A stretch of DNA of 64,000 nucleotides from Salminus brasiliensis. Its lineage: Eukaryota > Chordata > Actinopteri > Characiformes > Bryconidae. Positions 10,036 to 28,015 of the stretch are shown piece by piece; position 1 is the stretch's first letter, and each line of letters opens with the position of its first letter. A model generated the notes under the pieces. That model ran no database searches, had not been told where the DNA came from, and was given only the letters and a program-made list of their open reading frames with translations. The DNA lies in contig NC_132891.1 in the NCBI RefSeq assembly GCF_030463535.1, positions 6,057,318 through 6,121,317 of the forward strand, given 5' to 3'. The translations under genes were made by a program, and so were the position numbers.

Positions 10036-10429
10036 CCATTCATATACATATAACCAGACCGCCCACTTTCTTAGAGGTCCTGATTCCGGAAGTAAGGGTC
10101 CTGTTCATTTTCTCCAGACGTTTCAAAAAGTCATTTAAGAAAGAGTGTGAAATCCTCTGGCGAATCAAACGAAAACGATAACAATCAAAACACTACATAA
10201 AACATTTCAGAGCAAGAAATGATGTGGAAAACGAACGAAATGACAATAAAAATGTATTTTACTCATAGGTTGCCGAGAACGATTAAACTACATATCCCAC
10301 AAAGCACCGCGAGTGGTTTCAACCAATCACATTCCTTACATTTCCTTTTGCATTTGCAATCGCGTCTTTTCTCTGTAATGTTTTGCAAAAATAAATAAAT
10401 AAACAAATAAATAAACAAATAAATAAAAA

Positions 10430-10481
<52 letters not shown>

Positions 10482-11066
10482 CTGTGTGTCAGAAGGGGGG
10501 GGGGCAGTAAAAGTGTAGTCTATGTACTCACCCAGATTCCTACAGTCTTCGAGAGCAGCCTGTCAATCAAAGAAACGTAAACTTAGAGGTCTTTATTTAT
10601 TCATTTATTTATATTTTATTAGAGAAGCAGATAAGCAATATTCTACAGTTTTATTAAATACGAACATTGTGCATTTACTCACTAATCCAGCTGTTTATGT
10701 TCCTGAACACTTCATAATAATAAGCACCAGCAGACAGTCTCCTTGAAGGTATATATATATATATACGTAGATACAGACACACATACACACACTATTAAAA
10801 ATAACCTGTCAGTAGGAGTCAGTATTTATTTAATGGAAGCTGCCAGTTTGGGAAAAGTCTGTTACAGCATGTCAGTGTAGATCAACACTACAACTAACAA
10901 TCATAATAGTTACTCTCACTTTATTATTTAATATACTATACTATACTATACTATACTATACTATACAATGCCACAATGCTAAACCCTGAAACTTAAGTGA
11001 TACAAATGAGCAGTTCTAATATCATCACTAAGACTTAAAATGCAATAATAATATGATTCAAATACA

Positions 11067-11385
11067 CAGAAATCAGAGTGATTTAAATGGATATGGTGAA
11101 GTTTTTTTATTGCAGCAAGAAGAAAAGCTGCTCCTTCACAGTCTAAAAGTACACAGATTGTGTGTGAAAGTGAGAGAGCTTTTTCACCCTCTCATTCTCT
11201 CACTGAATTATTATGGATTATTGTTAATGAATAAGTTATTTTTACTCCATATTACTTGTTTTTAGAAGTTGTTAAAAACTTACACTGCTAACTCAACATC
11301 ACTGCTTATGTACAGAAGGAGCAGCTTTTTGGTGCTGCAATAAAGAAGAAAAACTTTAGCACATCCATTAAATCACTGATTTCTG
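11067..11385. repeat. Foldback (MITE-like) element in U1 unit 2
   Basis: Inverted arms at 11067-11136 and 11316-11385, homologous to 8761-9079. Confidence 0.7.
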
Positions 11386-11892
11386 ATTTTAAGTGTAATT
11401 TTATATTGTAGTAAAAACCTCTCTTAAATAAATACTGACACCTACTGGTAGTTTTTAGTCCATCTTACCTTTGTTCTCAGTATCTCTATTATTCAAAGAA
11501 AAAAAAAGACTGTAAATGCTTTTTGTGTGTTTATAAATACATAAATAAATATACTTAGCGTATGTATGTTGTTGTTTTAACAGACAAAATAAACCTCCCC
11601 CCAAAAAACATGGAGAAAATGCGAATGTAGCAGTTGCTCTTTGTTTGAGTTATTCATTTAACACGACTGAACCAACAGAATTGCTTCAGTGATTTGGACT
11701 GAATGGTTTTACAGTCGCTGCTGTTAAAGGATGGTTTGTTAGTTGTGTCGTAAATTGATGATTTAGGAGATTCGTTTCTTTTGCTTCTCAGCAGCGCAAG
11801 AAGACACATAAGCTTAAAACCCCGGAGCCGATTATAAGCAACAACCTGGAACCCAACAGCTCCCCTCAGCAGAGACCTGCAGTGAAGCTCAG

Positions 11893-11904
11893 TCTGTCTT
11901 TACC
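11893..11904 (-). terminator. U1 3' box (copy 3)
   Basis: Same AAAGACAGA core and spacing as in copies 1 and 2. Confidence 0.75.
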
Positions 11905-11912
11905 GTGTAAAT

Positions 11913-12076
11913 CAGGGGAGAGCGCGAACGCAGTCCCCCACTACCATAAATTATGCAGTCGAGATTCCCACATTTGGGGAATTCGCAGGGGTCAGCACAG
12001 CCGGAGTGCAATGGCTGAGCCTCACCCTGGGTGAACCACCTTCTTGATCATGGTATCTCCCCTGCCAGGTAAGTAT
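11913..12076 (-). ncRNA. U1 spliceosomal snRNA (copy 3)
   Basis: 164-nt U1 gene, apparently identical in its transcribed part to copies 1 and 2, with conserved PSE and 3' box. One flank difference (GAGTCAG for GAGTCAC near 12107) lies between the start site and the PSE. Confidence 0.96.
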
Positions 12077-12120
12077 GAGTTGTACAGAGTCGATACAGAC
12101 GAGTCAGTCCGTCCTCTCTG

Positions 12121-12137
12121 TTTCACGTCAATGGTGA
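12121..12137 (-). promoter_or_regulatory. U1 proximal sequence element (copy 3)
   Basis: TCACCATTGACGTGAAA on the minus strand at -45 to -61 of U1 copy 3. Confidence 0.75.
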
Positions 12138-12150
12138 AGGCCAGCCACCC

Positions 12151-12151
<1 letters not shown>

Positions 12152-12232
<81 letters not shown>
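12152..12232. repeat. CA microsatellite between PSE and distal element (copy 3)
   Basis: About 81 bp of CA, the longest of the three, followed by an interrupting GA. Confidence 0.95.
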
Positions 12233-12236
<4 letters not shown>

Positions 12237-12325
12237 TAATCTAATAAACACACAATAAAATCCATCAACATTCAACTTCAGAAGATTTCGCTGCTTTATA
12301 AACATTTAAAAACAGATATCGATGC

Positions 12326-12343
12326 TTCCCATCAGCCTTTGCG
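12326..12343 (-). promoter_or_regulatory. U1 distal element, ZNF143/Staf-like (copy 3)
   Basis: TTCCCATCAGCCTTTGCG about 250 bp upstream of the U1 start, with the same GC box beyond it. Confidence 0.5.
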
Positions 12344-13360
12344 CCATTCATATACATATAACCAGACCGCCCACTTTCTTAGAGGTCCTGATTCCGGAAG
12401 TAAGGATCCTGTTCATTTTCTCCAGACGTTTCAAAAAGTCATTTAAGAAAGAGTGTGAAATCCTCTGGCGAATCAAACGAAAACGATAACAATCAAAACA
12501 CTACATAAAACATTTCAGAGCAAGAAATGATGTGGAAAACGAACAAAATGACAATAAAAATGTATTTTACTCATAGGTTGCCGAGAACGATTAAACTACA
12601 CATCCCACAAAGCACCGCGAGTGGTTTCAACCAATCACATTCCTTACATTTCCTTTTGCATTTGCAATCGCGTCTTTTCTCTGTAATGTTTTGCAAAAAT
12701 AAATAAATAAATAAATAAACAAATAAACAAATAAATAAAAATCACACACACACACACACACAGCTGTGTGTCTGAAGGGGGGGGGGCAGTAAAAGTGTAG
12801 TCTATGTACTCACCCTGATTCCTACAGTCTTCGAGAGCAGCCTGTCAATCAAAGAAACGTAAACTTAGAGGTCTTTATTTATTCATTTATTTATATTTTA
12901 TTAGAGAAGCAGATAAGCAATATTCTACAGTTTTATTAAATACGAACATTGTGCATTTACTCACTAATCCAGCTGTTTATGTTCCTGAACACTTCATAAT
13001 AATAAGCACCAGCAGACAGTCTCCTTGAAGGTATATATATATATATATACGTAGATACAGACACACATACACACACTATTAAAAATAACCTGTCAGTAGG
13101 AGTCAGTATTTATTTAATGGAAGCTGCCAGTTTGGGAAAAGTCTGTTACAGCATGTCAGTGTAGATCAACACTACAACTAACAATCATAATAATTACTCT
13201 CACTTTATTATTTAATATACTATACTATACTATACTATACTATACTATACTATAGTATACAATGCCACAATGCTAAACCCTGAAACGTAAGTGATACAAA
13301 TGAGCAGTTCTAATATCATTGCTAAGATTTAACATGCAATAATAATATGATACAAATACA

Positions 13361-13676
13361 CAGAAATCAGAGTGATTTAAATGGATATGGTGAAGTTTTT
13401 TTATTGCAGCAAGAAGAAAAGCTGCTCCTTCACAGTCTAAAAGTACACGGATTGTGTGTGAAAGTGAGAGAGCTTTTTCACCCTCTCATTCTCTCACTGA
13501 ATTATTATGGATTATTTTTAATGAATAAGTTATTTTTACTCCATATTACTTGTTTTTAGTTGTTAAAAACTTACACTGCTAACTCAACATCACTGCTTAT
13601 GTACAGAAGGAGCAGCTTTTTGTTGCTGCAATAAAGAAGAAAAACTTTAGCACATCCATTAAATCACTGATTTCTG
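13361..13676. repeat. Foldback (MITE-like) element in U1 unit 3
   Basis: Inverted arms at 13361-13430 and 13607-13676, homologous to 8761-9079. Confidence 0.7.
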
Positions 13677-13801
13677 ACTTTAAAGTGTAATTTTATATTG
13701 TAGTAAAAACCTCTCTTAAATAAATACTGACACCTACTGGTAGTTTTTTAGTCCATCTTACCTTTGTTCTCAGTATCTCTATTATTCAAAGAAAAAAAAA
13801 A

Positions 13802-13874
13802 GACTGTAAATGCTTTTTTGTGTTTATAAATACATAAATAAATATACTTAACGTATGTATGTTGTTGTTTTAAC
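13802..13874. repeat. Truncated fourth U1 unit (array edge)
   Basis: The first 73 bp of a unit, then an abrupt change to unrelated AT-rich sequence. No U1 gene follows. It shares CTTTTTTGTGTTTAT with unit 1 rather than the form in units 2 and 3. Confidence 0.8.
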
Positions 13875-14156
13875 TAACAACAACAACCAAGTTACCCATT
13901 AAAACCAACAATCATATATGTAAAATAATTAAGAGAAAGTGATATGGGAAAAATCTGTTACAGTATTTTCATATAAATCAACACTACAAAATATTAATAT
14001 TATATTATAGAACATTTGTCATATATTGAAAATATTTACAAATGAATGCGAAATTATGAATTCCTTTTTAAATAAAAAACGTTTTAAATAATATTACATA
14101 AAACCATATCTGAAAATATAGAGAGAAAAAAAAAGTGAGAGAGATTGTGTGTAAAA
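13875..14156. other. AT-rich spacer with decayed unit fragments
   Basis: No gene is seen. Bases 13938-13990 (GGGAAAAATCTGTTACAG, then ATCAACACTACAA) resemble 8519-8570 of the U1 unit, so this may be an old diverged unit. The rest is AT-rich. Confidence 0.5.
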
Positions 14157-14264
14157 GCTTACAGCACCTGGTATTCCCAGGCGGTCTCCCATCCAAGCAC
14201 TAACCAGGCCCGACCCTGCTTAGCTTCCGAGATCAGGCATTCTCAGGGTGGTGTGGCCGTAAGC
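14157..14264 (-). rRNA. 5S rRNA-like gene with an internal deletion
   Basis: The minus strand starts GCTTACGGCCACACCACC and has the 5S internal control region: box A-type GAAGCTAAGCAGGGTCG, TTGGATGGGAGACC, and box C-type CGCCTGGGAATACCAGG. It ends at GCTTTT, a Pol III terminator. The length is about 108 nt against about 119-120 for vertebrate 5S. About 10 nt is missing between GCCTGATCTCG and GAAGC, consistent with collapse of the short direct repeat (GATCTCG) normally present there. The control region is intact, so it could be transcribed, but helix II/III and loop sequence is lost. It may be a pseudogene or a variant. Confidence 0.88.
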
Positions 14265-14458
14265 GAAAGCAGGTCTCACAACAAGACCATTTATGAGATC
14301 AGCCGCTTCTTTCTGTACTAATACAGATTTAACACACAAGCTAAAAGCTGAACAACTCTGGATAAGAGAATTGGAAAACCAAAAAAAGAAAAACACTTGT
14401 CCAAAGCTGAACAAAACCGGATTAAAATGAGATAATAAAACAGTCTACTGACTATATA

Positions 14459-14559
14459 GTTACATATATATATATATAGTTATATATATATATATATATA
14501 TATAGTTATATATATATATATATATATATAGTTATATATATATATATATATATATATAG

Positions 14560-14596
<37 letters not shown>

Positions 14597-14741
14597 TATA
14601 TATATATAGTTATATATATATATATATATAGTTATATATATATATAGTTATATATATATATATATATAGTTATATATATATATATAGTTATATATATATA
14701 TATAGTTATATATATATATATATAGTTATATATATATATAG

Positions 14742-14776
<35 letters not shown>

Positions 14777-14813
14777 TATATATATATATAACTTATATAT
14801 ATAGTTATATATA
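14459..14813. repeat. TA array with AGTT interruptions
   Basis: About 355 bp of TA dinucleotides broken every 15-35 bp by a G (ATAGTTATAT), giving a variable-length minisatellite on top of the microsatellite. It is highly self-complementary. Confidence 0.95.
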
Positions 14814-15296
14814 ACAGATTTAATCAGGAGAATACCCAACACAGCTATATAGTTATTTTTTAACAAAGATATTTTACATAAAAACGTGCCATTTGTGTAT
14901 TTTTCAGTATTCAAATGATTTAATGCAGTTATTAGTGGTCTAGTTTTCCAGATATGCAAAAACCATCAATACTCTATATGCACAGCTACTATTAAAACAA
15001 TGCATTTGATTTTTCATTTTAAGCATCTCACTACCCTACATCTGTTAGGCAGCCAGCAGAAGTACAGTTGTGTAACTGCAGTGTACAAAACATGGTTGTA
15101 AACCAGAGTGTAAAATCAGAAAGTAGTTCTTCCACCAGTAGTTTTTTTTCCCCACAGCTAATTAACTTACTGAAACCAACCTAAGCTTGGTTGATTGTAT
15201 TTGGTGCGAAAATCCTCTCCTTGTAGTTTGCTGTGATCTTTCCAGGCTTCCCGGCTTGTAAACAGTGTTAACAACCAAAATATTTTTTCCATGTAC
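14814..15296. other. Intergenic, no gene seen
   Basis: AT-rich unique-looking sequence between the 5S-like gene and the end of the armc1-like gene. No feature could be supported. Confidence 0.5.
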
Positions 15297-15804
15297 TTTA
15301 TTAGGAACACTTTTTTGAGACAGAATAAACTCTGCACCTTAAAAAAAAAGAAAATCAATATGCCCATATGTACACAGTTAATCAACTGAACAGGAAAACA
15401 GAAATAGTCACATACACAAAGACAAACTTGACAGACAGAAGAAAACTGGAACACCGGAGATGTTAAACAAAAGGTGTCTTTTCCTGCTGGATATTACAAT
15501 GCCACTTTACATATCATTTTTGAACTAAGTAGACAGACCTGCACTACACTGTAGCTGCTTGGTATTTGTATGGCAACCAATCTGCTTCATACATAACATT
15601 TCATTTGCTTGATGGTCCTGGAGGATATTTTCATGCAGCAGAATTATCTGCTCATGAGAAAATTAAGCTAAACATTGAAGGTAGTCAAAAATGGATTGCC
15701 TATAAGTGCCTCCTATTTTACAGCTTTAACATTTGGCTTACCCAATTCCATTAAATACCTCCCTGTTGTGGTTCAGATATTTACATATGACAACACCCCA
15801 AGCT
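15297..15804 (-). other. Probable 3' UTR of the armc1-like gene
   Basis: About 500 bp beyond the TGA. The minus strand has AATAAA at 15302-15297, a plausible poly(A) signal. The boundary is inferred. Confidence 0.45.
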
Positions 15805-17690
15805 TCACCAGTAGAAGGTTTTAGTAAGAAAACTAGCAGCTGTGTTTAACCAGCTTCCACTGGACTCCTGTTTGGCTGTAGTGCGAGAGACAGCACGGTC
15901 AAGCTCCTTTTCTGGGCTTTCATCTTCTGGCAGATAATCTGGAAGCTGGGAATTCTCCTCTATCTGCCTGCCTGTAGTGTTGAGTGGGACGAGAACCTGT
16001 CATGGACAATATTATAAAAAAAATAATAATCAATGAGTGTGAGTGAGTTGGAGTGTACAGATAAGACATAAATCCTAACCTATACCCATACAAACGCCTG
16101 GCAGACAAATCCATAAGAGTGGATTTCATCCTACCTACCTCCTCACCACTTTCATTCTTCACCACTTGCTGAGCTGAAAGCACTTTCGTCGAAGCAATGG
16201 CTGAAGCCAGACTCTGAACAGGAGACATGGGATATTTTCCATTGAATTTATTTAGCACGTTTCAGTGCAGACGAATACAATTACATAATAAGTTACAAAA
16301 CAAATTCTCTCTGTTTGTGCCGTGAACATAGATGACCATTAATACTAGTCAGCTAAAGGTGATGTTATGGACAAAAAAATATTATTTACCATGAAAACAA
16401 TAGTAAACTCTATGGGCAGACTGAACATATACTGTACCTCAGTGGGCAGATCTGCACGCACACGCACTGTGCATCTCTTCAGAGCCATCTGGAATGTGAA
16501 ACTAATCACTCCTTTAACCTTCAAAAGAGCCTCCTCACACACACCTCGCTGATCCTGTAAAATATTGAAGGAGGGTATATCACTGTGTGTAACTGCGAAG
16601 TATTATTTACTGTTTTTCACTTTGGCATCCGACACAAAATGTACACACACTTACAGTCCCATCCAAACCCTGTATGTGCAGAGTGACTGATTTGGCTTTT
16701 TTATTGGAGCTGTTGATGAAGAACTGAGGTTTATTCTTCCTTCTTGGCTGCTCTGGAGTTCTGAAGGTCTCTGTGGCACTCAACACACTGTGCACCTCTT
16801 TAGTGAGATCTGTTATGTCGCTATTTAATGCTGTGCTGGAGAAACAAAGAGGATATTAATTAGTGCAGAACTCCATTACTAATGTATTAATTAGTGCAGA
16901 ATTCCATTACTAATAAAATGTCTGCAGACCTAAGAGACTCACTTTTCCATCAGTGCCTCCAGAGTCACCATCATGCCGAGCTCGTTCTTCATGCTGTTAA
17001 CGTTTTGAGATGATTCTGCCAGATACCTCAGGGTCTACATGGTATAAAAGATATGGTACATTAATGTGGCTGCATGTTTTAACTCTAAAACTGTGCTAAA
17101 TTAATATGGAGTTTGGAAATGTTATGGTAGCACTAGAAACATTACAGCTAACCCCTGTAATGATTTCCTATCCATGCCTAGAAATCAGCCGGGCTTCTGA
17201 TACCATATAAACCCATAGTCCTGACCCAGAGAATACTTTCCAAGTTGATGTCTATGGTGAGATGACAACTTTGGCAAATGGAGTTGAACATCAAGCAGAC
17301 TATACTTTATTATTGTTGCTTTTATTCTTGTTTTGATTATTATTGTTAATATCCGGTGTCTTGTCTCCTCTCAAGGTTTCTTCCTCTCAATCTGAGGGAG
17401 TTTTTCATTGTTCCACTGTTGCCACTAGCTTGGTCAAAAGAGGCTTGGACCTAGATCTCTGTCAAGCTGCTTTGTGACAAAAATTGTTGTGAAAAGCACT
17501 ATATAAATAAATTTGAACTGAATTGAATTGAATATACCTGGAGAGTGGCAAAAACTACTTGAGTGTCTTTGTGGTCTAGAAATAGCACAAGGCCTGGTAA
17601 ACATCCCTGGTCCTGGACAATAGCCTCTCGATTCTGAGGCTCAGACGCAAGATCCCGCAGCTGAGACACCACCGACAACGCATCCATCAT
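15805..17690 (-). CDS. armc1: Armadillo repeat-containing protein 1 (ARMC1 family)
   Basis: Six coding exons (minus): 17690-17538, 17034-16943, 16835-16655, 16554-16438, 16213-16139, 15996-15805. All have GT/AG borders, phases agree across every junction, and the total is 269 codons plus TGA (human ARMC1 about 282 residues). The N-terminus ([19 protein letters not shown], then [11 protein letters not shown]) and next exon (TLRYLAE) form the armadillo-like part. [20 protein letters not shown] to VRVRADL is the HMA/ferredoxin-like region. The conserved end [16 protein letters not shown] is characteristic of ARMC1. The family is cytosolic to mitochondrial outer face and linked to mitochondrial distribution. 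Start: the ATG-ATG at 17690 follows an acceptor near 17706, so exon 1 is non-coding. Because its neighbour is mtfr2, it could be the ohnolog armc1l; I cannot tell by eye. Confidence 0.9.
17290..17530. repeat. Dispersed retroposon tail in an armc1 intron
   Basis: Contains CAAGGTTTCTTCCTCTCAAT and ends AAGCACTATATAAATAAATTTGAACTGAATTGAATTGAA. A second copy lies at 36075-36270. It is a fish interspersed repeat, probably a LINE or SINE tail, ending 7 bp from the exon 2 donor. Confidence 0.6.
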
Positions 17691-17705
17691 CTTACTGTAT
17701 ATCTG

Positions 17706-18172
17706 CTGAAGGAAGGTAAATGGACAAAATCAGACAGGACTTGATGAATGCTGATATAGAAAAGTAAATATGTACAATTAAAACAAACAAAAACAAAAAA
17801 CAGGCTAGACTTAACATACTGAAATGAGATTATAGCTGTACAACATAGCTGTGGGCAACAGTATGTTTTTGTTGTGATAAATCATCACACAACATGCTTT
17901 TCTGAGTGTACCGTGGATATTGTCAGTACTGTAAAAACACTGACCCAACTGCATGTCTCATTGCAAAGAGAGATATGCTAAACACCTCAACATATTCCCA
18001 TTAAATAAATTAACAGATTTAATGAGGTGCAGTGCGTCGCTGCTGTTGAGACTAAACCTTGTATCTGCAAAACTGTACGTTTCCATGAAACAGAATAAAA
18101 GTAGACAATTAACTTGAACATTTTAAATGAGTCTGATGTGTGTTTTTGGCTACTTATCATCTACAGGGTGTT

Positions 18173-18236
<64 letters not shown>

Positions 18237-18837
18237 TATCTCATCTGCTCTGACTGCAACCGTTACAAAATCAGTGCTCATGGCTTTAATAGCTACTTTA
18301 TTTTACTCAACAAACTCCAGTATGAAAATATACATGTTAGAGTAGTATAACAGCCTTGCCTCAAGCTTATTGTTTGCGTTATTCATTAGAAAACTGTGTG
18401 ATTTCTGAACGAACTCAGAAAGGAGAGTCGTGAGCAAGTCAGCTGGGGCGAGGAGCTAGCTAGTACACTAATGCTAGCTAACGTAGATATCCAAGTTAGC
18501 TAGTTAACTATGTCTTACAGGTGATTTATTTAGCTATATAATTAATAATTAATAACTGCTTTATGTACACACATCCAACATCAACAACAGGCGTGCAGCT
18601 TCAACAAATCTGTGAGTAAACAAACGAGTTAGCTTAGCTTAGCGTTAGCACGGGCACCAATGGTCGTTAGATAGCAATTAGCTAGCTAGCACGTTACACG
18701 TTGCCGTTAGTTCAGCTAGCCTTCCGAGCTGCTTAGCTAACTCCTACCGTCGGCGTTAACTCATTATCTTGTCATTCCGTCCTAAAACACTTAATTAAGT
18801 GTATTTCGCCCAATTATTTCGTTAAACGATCGCTTAC
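17706..18837 (-). other. First intron of the armc1-like gene
   Basis: Between the acceptor near 17706 and a donor (GCG|GTAAGCG) at 18838. It holds a (TA)n microsatellite at 18177-18233 and a stretch rich in GCTAGC/TTAGCTA near 18460-18740. No coding sequence is seen. Confidence 0.55.
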
Positions 18838-19036
18838 CGCAGGCCGGTCCAAACTCGCTGGCCACGCCAATACGAATTTCGCACTCTTTCCGCAAAACCC
18901 CATTGGTCCAAAATCGGCGCGGACGAAACAAGATTCTTCGATATGATTGGCTGGACTCAGCCCATTTCCTCTGCGCCGTCCAATCACAAGCACCCTTGCT
19001 CAAACAGCGTTATTTGATTTCATTTGCACGGCCAGC
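18838..19036. promoter_or_regulatory. Bidirectional CCAAT-rich promoter, armc1-like / mtfr2
   Basis: The putative first exons of both genes end within this 200 bp: a minus-strand donor GCG|GTAAGCG at 18838 and a plus-strand donor GCCAGC|GTGAGTAAG at 19036. Four NF-Y-type boxes lie between: CCAAT 18867-18871, ATTGG 18902-18906, ATTGG 18946-18950, CCAAT 18980-18984, spaced about 35-44 bp. No TATA box is evident and the stretch is richer in CpG than its surroundings. Start sites are inferred, not seen. Confidence 0.6.
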
Positions 19037-19328
19037 GTGAGTAAGTTTGGGAGGTAATGTGAATTAACGTGTTTTCGGATTTCTTGCCTTTCTTTGTTTA
19101 CTTTTCTGGAGGGCTGTAGTGTGCTTTAAAGCCGCGATTTGCGTAGCGGACTCTTTGATTAAAAACTACTGTCTATTTCCATGCTTGTAAGCAGTAATCC
19201 ACCTGGACCGCTGAGATGCGGCGCTAGCTGGCAGTGTGCAGTGGTTCCTGGTCTGGTCTGACCTGACCTGGTTTGCACTGCGTTATCGTTAACGGTATAT
19301 GAAGTTCACCGTGTATTTTTCGTTGCAG

Positions 19329-19505
19329 AGCTTGCAGGACGTGATGCGGGTTATTTGATCAAGTCACGTGTAAAAGCTGCTGCTGCAGTGTGCCTTTCTG
19401 AAGCTTTGCTGAAGCTGCTTCCCTTTCAGCAGCCAGCGCTGCAGATATCCTGCTGACCGTTTCATTGGCTCTCTAGGAGGGGATACACATCAGCTACTGA
19501 TACAG
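19329..19505 (+). other. Probable 5' UTR of mtfr2
   Basis: An acceptor TTTTTCGTTGCAG ends at 19328. The stretch leads to the ATG at 19506 (context ACAGATGTC). It contains GGACGTGATGCGG, an upstream ATG at 19343 in a short frame. Confidence 0.4.
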
Positions 19506-27003
<7,498 letters not shown>

Positions 27004-27745
27004 CCCTTAACCCACAGTTCAGGCAGGAAGTATGTGACGGAGATGAGTCTACTGAAACACCTTTGAAGATTTTCTTGCTCTCGCTTTCTTTCAGGTTCCT
27101 CTGTCTGATGGTACTTTTGTCTCCTTGGACGGGCCAAGGAGCGATTTTTATAGCCTATCTTTCAGCTTTGGGTCGGTTTTGTTTTTGTACAGTAATGCAG
27201 TTCTTACACTGGCGGTTTTGCAGTCTGTTAAGAGAGAATGTTAAGTGTTAATGTGAAAAGCCAGAACAATGATGTATTTATGAACTAATGCTGCGTTTAT
27301 TACCAAGCAATACATTCTCATGGACCTTTGGTATGCAATGATCTTTTTGTCTTTTTTATTTGTATTTGTGTGTATAAATGCATTTGCACTGCTCAGTCTG
27401 CCTTCTTTCATGAAGCCAATCACTGCAATGCCCCACATAGGATATGTACATATTCATTGTAAATTAGTCATTGATATATGATTTGTTTGATTTTAAAGCA
27501 GCATTATGAACAAAATCGCATGTTGTAACTTTGGTGAAGTGGGCAGGATGACGCTTGCGAGGCTTTTTGTAGTCCTGTTTGTGTAAAATCCTGTAATCTT
27601 ACTCTGCCACCTCAGTCCTTATGTTTGTTTCACTTTCAGATGCCAGGCTTAAATCTCTCAGCTCATAAAATGCATGTGTAAAGCGCAAGTCCAGCTTCCT
27701 GACTGTAGAGGGAGCCCAGGAGCAATAAATGCCCATTCTTACTGA
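27004..27745 (+). other. Probable 3' UTR of mtfr2
   Basis: Follows the TGA at 27001-27003. The first clear AATAAA poly(A) signal lies at 27724-27729. The end is inferred. Confidence 0.5.
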
Positions 27746-28015
27746 ATGCTGCTTTAAAGATCGTCTTAATTTTTATTTTTTTTTTGGCTTTAGTTTTGCA
27801 CCGAAGCTATGGTAGGCTAATGTAGCTATGTAGCTGCCTATGTTAGCTACATTAGCCCTGTAGCTACGCTGCAAAACTAAAGAAGCTAAACTCCAACACC
27901 AAGCATGTCTTGATTGCTTGACTTGAGGAGGGCCTGATTCCTTCTGTTTGGTGATCTTGTTCAGACCCACCTAGTTAAAATCAGGAGCTTTGTCTAGTTA
28001 TCAAGTTTAGGAAGT

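Larger units (their letters stand above)
9202..11507. repeat. U1 array unit 2
   Basis: Uninterrupted 2306-bp copy of the tandem unit. It contains U1 copy 2, a CA microsatellite at 9854-9930, a second CA run near 10431-10480, a G run at 10496-10504, a short TATAC run (about 10930-10967) and the foldback element. Confidence 0.93.
11508..13801. repeat. U1 array unit 3
   Basis: 2294-bp copy of the tandem unit. It differs from unit 2 by scattered substitutions (such as GTTGTGTCG for GGTGGGTCG near 11742), loss of a few bases near 11840, and microsatellite length. It carries U1 copy 3, a CA run at 12744-12763 and the foldback element. Confidence 0.93.

Noticed and set aside
9724-12305. Open frames encoding long Cys-Val or Thr-His runs
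   Set aside because: They are CA/GT microsatellites next to U1 genes, low complexity on both strands, and cross the U1 promoter.
8747-13559. A 70-codon open frame repeated in each U1 unit (8747, 11053, 13347)
   Set aside because: It lies in the foldback element; its repetition reflects the tandem array, and no domain or coding pattern is visible.
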